Assembly: GCF_921293095.1 (NCBI RefSeq)
Contig: NC_060251.1
Location: 65,923,585-65,987,584 of the forward strand
Direction of reading: 5' to 3'
DNA length: 64,000 bases
Origin: Ischnura elegans
Lineage: Eukaryota; Arthropoda; Insecta; Odonata; Coenagrionidae
Below the pieces are notes generated by a model. That model was not told where the DNA came from, did no database searches, and was given only the letters and a program-made list of their open reading frames with translations. The position numbers and the translations under genes were made by a program. Below, piece by piece: positions 56,644 through 64,000 of the stretch; position 1 is the first letter of the stretch; the number at the start of each line of letters is the position of its first letter.

Positions 56644-56904
56644 CAGGGGCGGAATTATGGGGGGCTCACAGGAGTCATGACCCCAAAAATGTTGTCAAAA
56701 ATTTGTAAATTTTATTAGCTTTATAGTTTTTGTATCCTTAATGTTTAAAATTGTTCAACTTCATCTGTTTTTAAGAATAAGTTTTACAATTTTAGGCTCC
56801 AAAATGCGTTATTAATGGGTATTCTAAATTTTTTACCCGTATGCACGCCCCTCTCTCCCGGGGGGTATTCCATACGTGACAGGAGATGCTGAATCCGACC
56901 CGTG
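56644..56904. mobile_element. hAT-like MITE candidate
   Basis: 261 bp with ends CAGGGGCGGAATTATGG and (inverse) CACGGGTCGGATTCAGC. The flanking octamers GTCGTCGG and GTCGTTTT agree at five of eight. The interior shares the T-rich body and GCACGCCCCT stretch with other such MITEs. Old and tentative. Confidence 0.4.
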
Positions 56905-59314
56905 GTCGTTTTCTTGGATATACGAGTTAGCTTGCACGGTTTCAAGCTCATTTTATTGAGAATATTTGTTACTAAATGACAATGCATATTAGTGTCAATG
57001 GTGAAACAATCTGTAGTATTAATATTCCGTAATATGTACCGGTGAAAATTGTAGCACTGACGTGAGTTGAGAAGAGGTGATATATTTCCCTTCTGTGAGA
57101 AAGGGAAAGACATCAGCTGTGCCCTCTAACGTTTACGTGTGGTCGTAGGCAATAAGTTTCTTGCTTATGCTCGGACGTACAGCTGCGCACCCGGAATCGC
57201 TCATATTTCTTCACGGAAGAGAAAACACGACCTTGGGGTAATGAGCGCATCTCTGGATGCGTAGCACTCTTTGATGGGGTGTGATAGGCACTTGACTGTT
57301 CTCTAAAGGGAGTGAACGTGTAGTATGGTTACGATCTACTTGGGTAATTGCCCACAGAGAAACTCAGCGACGTTCCTTGGAATTTTCATCTCTAATTGAC
57401 CTCTTAAGGGTTTCCTGCACATTAGCATGTTCACTAGTTGGTGCTTAGTAGACTTACTGGTGCCCAGGCAGTTGTGGACTTCAAGACTCAGTGTATCTCT
57501 AGCTTCATTATCCATTACTTAATATTTTTTTGGTTTCAGAATATCTTGCAAATTATTAATTTTTTAATGAAAAAGTCATTCAACTTTGGTTATATAATGG
57601 AATAATAGCGCTGAGAAGCCCATAACGCACGACTCATACCTAAGAAAAGTCTAACACATTTTTTCAAATATCAATTGAAGAATGAAAGGCTGATTATTTA
57701 ATCCCTGACTTATTTCGTTTTAAATAATCAGAAATTTATGATGCTTTCGATAGGGATATGTATAAATGTAGTATGCATCGTAGTGTCGTTACCGTCATAT
57801 TTGGTATATTTTTCCAATTATTTCGATAATTGGCGTTATATTTTTTTAATTCCATAAACCGGTATTTTGTTATTATTCTCAGCATTACAGAAAATTTATT
57901 TCTGGAAATTATTTACAACACAGATTTTATCGGTAAAATGCGTGTTTATTTTTTAAATTATGATGAACTCTTTTTACCATAGTTTTGAATTCTCTTGAAG
58001 TTTTTTCCCGTACTTGACGCTGAAACAGCGCATTCTGTAAAAACTGCTGCGTTCTTTTCTCGGTAGGGCGTGAAATTATTTTTTGTCAGTGTAAGAGTTC
58101 TTTCACCACCTTGCGTAAATGACTTTGCTCACACGGTCATTTGATTCACGACTCTAACTTATGAATCTTAAAATAGAATTTTAATGTAATAGCATGTGGT
58201 GCAATTTCGTGCCTCATGAAAAACGCTTTTTAAAAATATTCTAAGCTACAGTCTTAAATCGAACCCATTGTAAATTTACTTTAAAGAATCCGAGTTGAGT
58301 TTAACAAAAATAATTTTGAAAATGATCATAGCCATGATACAAATGTAACTTAATTTTTCCCTGCCATTATTGATTATATCTACGGTGCTGACCTTAGTAT
58401 TATACCATCCATTAAGATAATGCATTTGCTCTTTTTTCATGCGGCGCATTTGCTTTTGAAACAAACATTTTATCTAAATTATATTATTCCCAATTAAGAA
58501 GGAATAAAATTTTCTAAAAATGTGATCATGATTTTCTGCATAACTTAAAGTGATATGCTGTGGAAACCATGAGTAATATCAGCCAAAAAAATCATTTTCA
58601 ATTGAAACTATGGAATGGGCGTAAATCTTAAACAAGTTCAATGGGCAGAATTTCCGGATAGATTTTAGAGGATGCTTGAGCTATTGTTTTGATTTTTTTC
58701 TGTAAATGCATCAATTGCGTGTGCATGTATCAATGAAAAATAGTCAAATTGGCGGCATTCATTAGTTTGAATGTGTTCAGTAGAACGCTGATGTAAACGC
58801 AGTGGAATATGAAGATCCAGCCTCGTACTAATTCAATACGAAAATACAGGTGATACAACCTAACTTGGTTTCTTTCGGGTTGTAAGGGTGTTTTTCGAAT
58901 ATTTTACTTTGCACAAAAATCTATAATCAGACTCCTTCTTGACTGTCTCAAGTAAAGGTCCGGCCTTAAATAAATTATGATTTGGAGTTATTTTCCCTGG
59001 TTAAAAAAATATGTGCCAATGTTCCAATTTCCTCTACATTGGAGAAATCTAAGAAACTTCTATATTTTTTATTTCTTACATTATTTTTGCTGAGATTTCC
59101 GGGAAAAAAAAGAATAAAATATAGCAAAAAGATAAAAGTCCAATAATTAATGTTATGTGGAGGTAACTCAACGCTCCCTTTTTTATCCTACATGCAGTTA
59201 TTTTGGGGCTTCGGATTTCAATAACAAGCTAGGAACAGCACCATCAATATAAAGATATTCTAATGAAGATTATATGAATTTGAAATTTTTAATATTTAAT
59301 AAATTCTCTGACAG
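56905..59314. other. No supported gene
   Basis: AT-rich. Only short ORFs. No repeat relation detected. Confidence 0.4.
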
Positions 59315-59397
59315 GAAATAGAAGATTTGTGGAAAAAGCTTCACCCTGAAATGGTAAAAGAAACCGGAGGATTCCCAATAGGATTCGTAAATCAAAG
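59315..59397 (+). CDS. Possible single host exon, product unknown
   Basis: After a pyrimidine-rich stretch ending CTCTGACAG, the sequence reads without a stop as EIEDLWKKLHPEMVKETGGF followed by PIGFVNQ, then AAG|GT. Its balanced amino-acid composition and sharp change to low-complexity AT-rich reading after residue 28 are what I would expect of a real 83-bp internal exon. The frame stays open past the proposed donor to 59566, and the donor (GTTTTATG) is weak, so the 3' boundary is uncertain. I do not recognise the protein family. No neighbouring exon was found within the window. Confidence 0.35.
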
Positions 59398-59565
59398 GTT
59401 TTATGTGTTTTATGCTATTGAATATTTTGCTCTAAAATACCTTCCAATCAGCAACCTGGGTTTTATCTCGTGTGCCATTAAATTCGGGTATTGTCTGCAG
59501 TTCCAATTTGAGTATTCTGTACCACTCATCTTTGAAGACCGCGGTTTCTACCTTATCATATTATG

Positions 59566-60228
59566 AATAGGGTAGTTTCCTTCATCAAAGAAAACGAAAG
59601 GCATTGATTGCAATTCGTTACCCACCATTAGTGTATTCATAATATAAACATTATTTGGTTTTAGAAATACCGGTTTAGACGAATGGCAACGGTAATTTTT
59701 ATCCTCATTTGAAAAAGGCCAGATTGGTGCCCATGCGATTCCACTCCACGTTACGTCACAGGGACCTAGTTTCTATACGAGTAGATAGGAGTTTTACATC
59801 GTCTGAGATTACCAATGCATGCATGGGGCACAGAGCTCAGGGAAACATGTCTTAATAATCACATATTAAAACTGGCTATGTACGGAAAGTTTCCTTCGTT
59901 TGATAAGGTATAAATAATCCTTATTTAAGCCAAGCGCTACCAGCTAGCATGGTACTCTGCTACCTGCTAGCATCCTGCGTCGTATCAGCGCTCAAAGCCT
60001 CGCCCCAAGGTCACCTCACTTGCGGCAACAGGAACCAGAACGTCACACGGAGATTTCCCGGAATTCATACTTAGCCGTCGCGTTTTCGCCCGCTTGAAAA
60101 TTTTCACTTTTCATTTAATCGCGAAAAATAGATATCGTCATTTAAAAATCTAAAAGCGTGAAATACGTACTCCAGGAATAATAATCTTTCGATTTAGGCA
60201 ATAAAAAATGATAGGAAACCACCCTATT
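59566..60228 (+). mobile_element. MITE family A, copy 4 (intact)
   Basis: 663 bp from AATAGGGTAGTTTCC to GGAAACCACCCTATT, same orientation as copies 1 and 2. The interior is collinear with copy 2 and carries small indels (for example CAGAACGTCACACGG lacking the GAC seen in copy 2). Confidence 0.87.
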
Positions 60229-60649
60229 AGTTCGACTGATTTGCATGTAGTTTTTCCAGGGCTTTTTTGTAAATTATTGGCAATTTAATAACAATGAAGT
60301 CACCTAGGGAAAGAGTTTTCTAAAAAATATGAATGCTTATGGAAAATTTCATTGGTCATTTGCAAACAGATTCATATTCATCTCTTGAAGCTGTTCAAAA
60401 AGCAACCAGTTTTCCAAAAGTCTTATGAATAAAAAAGCAACTCAAAATGGAGACTATCTCAATTTAAAAACGTGTGTACCTAGGCTCGATAACTAGGATA
60501 TCATTACTTTCAGAATTCTGTTACCTTTATTATTTCAGAATCGATAATGCTGAAATATCAAAGTTGAAAAACTAAGGTCATTAGTTCATTTGTTGAAGGA
60601 GAGTGACTTCTCCAGGTTATATGACTGATTTCTGAATTTTCTATGCTCA
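60229..60649. other. No supported gene
   Basis: AT-rich. Nothing recognised. Confidence 0.35.
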
Positions 60650-61810
60650 GTTCATAGCTATGCGTTGATTGGAGAGGAGTGTGTCAAGCTTTTTTTATTT
60701 TGAAGTTGATTTAATTTTTTGATTCCAGAACTTCGCCTTTCTTGGCCGCAAAATATCTCTGCATCGCGTGGTCGTTGTGCGGTAGTTTTTAATGGCCGTT
60801 TACGTAAGTATTTTATGATTTTTTAAGAGGAATCGGTGAACTATGGGAAGAAAATGACTAGAAGAGGGAGAAAGTTTCTGCTATCCGTGAAAATAATATT
60901 GTAGCAATCTCGGGAAGCTTAGAATTAATAAATGAATATTTTGTAGTCTAAACCAACTTTTTTTCTAAACGTTATGAATAAATAGGAGAAGAGTTTAGCA
61001 GTTTTTTTTACATTTGGAGTTACAGACTTTTGATGCCGAGACTCCGACCTTCTTGGTGATAAAATTTCTCTGCATCCACTCAGCGCGGTAGTTTCTCTTG
61101 ACCGTGTGTATGTGCAATAGGTACAAAAAACAAAATTCGGCCCTAAAGGGTTTACTTTCATGTTTTCCATAAGGTTAGTACCATTTCTGCCCCAAAAAAC
61201 TCAATTGAGGGTTCTCTGTACTTAGGGCCCTTGGGGTACGGGTTGCCGTTATTTAAAAATAACCAAATTTTAGCACATGAATATAAACCTCATTGGAATA
61301 ATTTTGAAACTAGGAAAACATAACTTTTCTCAATTCTGAAAAATAAGGGCCGGCCTAATGTGCATGCATATTAATTGCCGCCTTTTTAGAGGTATCGGCG
61401 AGCTATTAGGACAGAAATGACAGGGAGAGGGAAAAAGCTTTCGCTATCAATAAAAATAGTAATGAAGCATTATCCGGAAACTTAAAATAAAAAACTGGAT
61501 ACTTTGTAATTTATACTTTCTCGAATTTTGTGTCTGTTGATGAGCATTCGATAGGCTAACTTCCACGATCGGATCTTTATTGAGAGTTGGCGGAAGAAGA
61601 GTGTGGGAGGTTTTTATTTTTTAATTCGGAGTTACAAACTTTTGACTCCGCCTTTCTTGGTCACAAGCGGTCCCTGCATCGTGGCCACACTGCGGTAGTT
61701 TCCCTTGACCATGTCTACGTGCATGCGTCTTAATTTTCCGACTTTTTTCGAGGAATCGCCGAGATGTGGGGACGATAGAGACGGGGGAGAGGGAGGGAGA
61801 GACGTTTAGC
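60650..61810 (+). repeat. Three-unit tandem repeat, ~290 bp
   Basis: Units at about 60650-60950, 60951-61515 and 61516-61810 share TTATTTTTTAATTNGGAGTT, CTCCGCCTTTCTTGGTCANA, CTCTGCATCG, GCGGTAGTTTCCCTTGACC, TTTTTNGAGGAATCGGCGAG and AGNGGGAGAAAG. The middle unit holds an extra block of about 230 bp (61122-61355). Non-coding. Confidence 0.7.
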
Positions 61811-62290
61811 AAACGGGAGGAGGATGAGGGGGAGGTTGGAGAGGAGTTGGCGGAAGACTTCTCCCTTCCCTACCACTTCGCGCGGTTCCCGTTCTTCTCT
61901 TGTTTTCCTTCTCTCCGCTTCGATATCTCAGCCCATCCGCGCTCACTTGCTGCATTCCTCCCGCTTCCACTATTCTCTCTCGCCGATCTTCTGTGTCCTC
62001 CAAATGTGTTCTCCTCTTGCGCTCATCGGCCGAAGTCACGTCGCAAACCACCCCTCCCCCCTTACTCCTACGCCACCCCCTCCCTCCTTTAACAATTCTT
62101 CTGGACTACACTCGCCTTGTTCACTTTGCCCTCGCCGACGTCGCCATTTGAACATTTTTCGACTTTCCGCGCGACGACTAAACATGGAAGCGCTCGTTGT
62201 TGTTCGCCGTCGTAGCGTGAGATCGGTGTCTCCATGGTAACCCTCAACCCCATGTCGGCTCCTCTGTCCGCACGGCATGGTTCCTCGGCC
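61811..62290. other. GC-rich, promoter-like patch
   Basis: C-rich and CpG-rich DNA embedded in AT-rich sequence, with overlapping chance ORFs on both strands. GTCTCCATGGTAACC at about 62228-62242 resembles an RFX X-box (inverse GGTTACCATGGAGAC). This could be the upstream region of a gene starting beyond the window, but no exon is visible. Confidence 0.3.
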
Positions 62291-63680
62291 CTGATAAAAT
62301 TTTGAATATGTCTTTGGAGGGAATCAAATTTAACAGTTATGCTTGCTTGTGTCTTCAGTTTAGTCTATAGTGAAGCAATTTCGTTAATTTTTTCGCATTT
62401 GATTGACAACGCTTTTTCTTGTGTTCCGTTGTTATTGAGTTTTGTTACTGTGACTGAGTTATCGAGTTTTACTACGTTGTTACTCATTATTTTATTTATT
62501 TATTAATCGATACGTTTTATGTTCCTTTAGTTTAGAAGATGCAATTCAGTCCTTTTTTCATATTTTTGAATGATTACATTGTTAACCTTATGTCTATTGT
62601 CAACGAACGCTTTATAATTTGATACTGTGTTCCTAAGGAGTTCAAACTCCTAAAACAATTAATGAATTTATTATTATGATTATTATTATAGTATCTCCAG
62701 TTAATGAAATGCAGCACAAGCAATTTTGAAAAAAAATACTCACTTTTAATGTGAACGACCAAGATTTCGCTAAGGTCTGGAGAGGTAACCCGTGAAAAAT
62801 GCACGTCGTTGCACAAATCTTTCAAATGCACGTCCTTTGAAACCCCAAAAATACCCAGACTCTCTCAAAGACTGCCCATCCAGACTTTCTTCCTTCCTTT
62901 TCGAATGGAAAAAGCAGATACTTAGTGGGGATCCATTATAAGATATGAAGTACTACTACTTTGCAATTTTCCTTTTGCTCTTTAAGACTGCTCTTCTTGA
63001 CTAGTATTAGTAATGCTGCAGTGCAGTGAAACATGATGACGCTAGTGAAATAAATTTTTATGTGGAGAAGTGTAAAGTATATCTCCTTCTTATTCATTGA
63101 CTATCCATGACAATGTTTTGGTAAGTGACTGATTCGGTACTTGTGGTGACTAGCTCACTGTGGCCTCAATCTCAGAATCGTTGGTATCAGTAAGTTATTT
63201 GCTAATGGTGGTGTTTTTCATCCGTATTTAAAAATATTAAAATTTGAAAAATTACTTGATCATGAGGGACCTAAATTTTAGGATTTAGTTCTTTTTAAGA
63301 ACAAACAAATTAAATCCATAGTTGATAAGGACGCCACGAATACTGTGTCAGTTAAATACTTAGCTTTAATATTGACGCTCCTTATTCGAGTGTGATCCAT
63401 ATCTTTACGTTATAAATCTAGGTAAATGCTTTCCCTCTGTAATCATCACCTTTCGACAGTTTTCCTATGGCAAAACTCTTTGGAGGCCTGTCGGAACCTC
63501 TGTACATTGGCACTCAGTGAGCAAACCTCGATCAGAGAAAGGCAGTCGTGGTGAGAGAGAGTGCACTAAGCAATATTATATCAAGTATATCACTCGCATT
63601 TTCGAGCTATCAAGACTAATAATGGCTGAGGAGGACGAAAAAAGTCTGTGACGGTGACAGAGTAGTTGGATGATGTTTCT
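62291..63680. other. No supported gene
   Basis: AT-rich. Nothing recognised. Confidence 0.4.
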
Positions 63681-63825
63681 GCGCCCATGTACTGATATCA
63701 AAGAGGGTGGTAGCCTCTCTGATAAACCGTTGGGCAACTGATGGAAGGGCCCCGGGATCATCTCCCGGGTGATATCAGTACCTGATGATGATTGAAAGCC
63801 AATAGAAACATGCGTAGTAGAGTTT
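63681..63825 (+). ncRNA. Structured, hammerhead-like segment
   Basis: GTACTGATATCA (63689-63700) pairs perfectly with TGATATCAGTAC (63770-63781). The loop contains AGAGG..CCTCT, GTTG..CAAC and CCGGG..CCCGG hairpins. Directly after the stem come CTGATGA (63782-63788), a stem ATTG/CAAT with a bulged G, and GAAAC (63805-63809). CATG after GAAA can pair with CATG before the first stem. The parts match a hammerhead ribozyme with an open stem III, except that the helix register leaves extra bases before CTGATGA or lacks the needed U at the cleavage site. Confidence 0.4.
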
Positions 63826-64000
63826 ATGAAATTAAAATTAAGGAGAATTTACAATATCCTAGTGTATTATTGAAATATACTGTTCCACGATATTTCTCCG
63901 GAAAAAGTTGACTTCACCTATATTTATGAATTCCATGCTAATATGCATACTGTTCTCTCTCTAGGCCATCATCTTTTTGGTTCAGTTAAGCGTTAATTAC
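63826..64000. other. AT-rich end of window
   Basis: Nothing seen. Confidence 0.3.

Noticed and set aside
61766..62278. Overlapping ORFs in the GC-rich patch
   Set aside because: Open on both strands with low-complexity Pro/Ser/Arg readings. More likely promoter-like DNA than coding.

Overview
This window is eukaryotic, almost certainly arthropod and probably insect. It is AT-rich intergenic or intronic DNA with no complete host gene. The evidence is the mix of animal transposon families: BEL/Pao, PIF/Harbinger, piggyBac-like, hAT-like, Penelope-like, RTE-like LINEs and tRNA-derived SINEs. Short, non-overlapping ORFs and microsatellites fit the same picture. I cannot name the species. No rRNA, functional tRNA, CRISPR or bacterial operon is visible. 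The only host-gene candidate is one possible exon near 59.3 kb.

Region 0-10.6 kb holds a four-level nest. A 0.67-kb MITE (family A, 1541-9556) was split by a BEL/Pao LTR retrotransposon (2033-9374; LTRs that read as identical, 391 bp each; 5-bp target duplication GACTT). The BEL element carries in-frame internal deletions that fuse Gag to the end of RT. It was then split by a PIF/Harbinger transposon (5257-7599; CTG target duplication) holding a transposase stub. That transposon in turn contains a LINE fragment next to a 70-bp inverted repeat. A broken LINE RT (family 1, minus strand) follows at 9.6-10.6 kb.

Region 10.6-33 kb is mostly unannotated. It contains small hAT-like MITEs, SINE copies, a Penelope-like element arranged as a 570-bp palindrome (20308-21524), and a second family-A MITE (23732-24397). 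It also holds a Harbinger-like non-autonomous element with an internal tandem array (26130-27613), a piggyBac-like MITE relic (28.0-28.3 kb), inverted LINE 3' ends (29.8-30.3 kb) and a roughly 290-bp tandem repeat (31.8-32.9 kb).

Region 33-64 kb holds LINE fragments of two families (33.1-35.5 and 48.5-50.8 kb, the latter with family 2 inserted into family 1) and perfect short palindromes (39.4 and 39.8 kb). It also holds a TATCG-rich tandem repeat (46.4-47.1 kb), family-A MITEs at 53.8-54.5 kb (reversed) and 59.6-60.2 kb, and a three-unit tandem repeat (60.65-61.8 kb). A GC-rich promoter-like patch (61.8-62.3 kb) and a strongly folded hammerhead-like segment (63.7-63.8 kb) close the window.

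The recurring oddity is head-to-head inversion. At least seven loci (5.9, 12.4, 20.3-21.5, 23.3, 26.1-27.6, 30.0 and 43.8 kb) are inverted pairs of transposon pieces. Several carry CTGATGA...GAAAC or related motifs like those of hammerhead ribozymes in Penelope-like elements.
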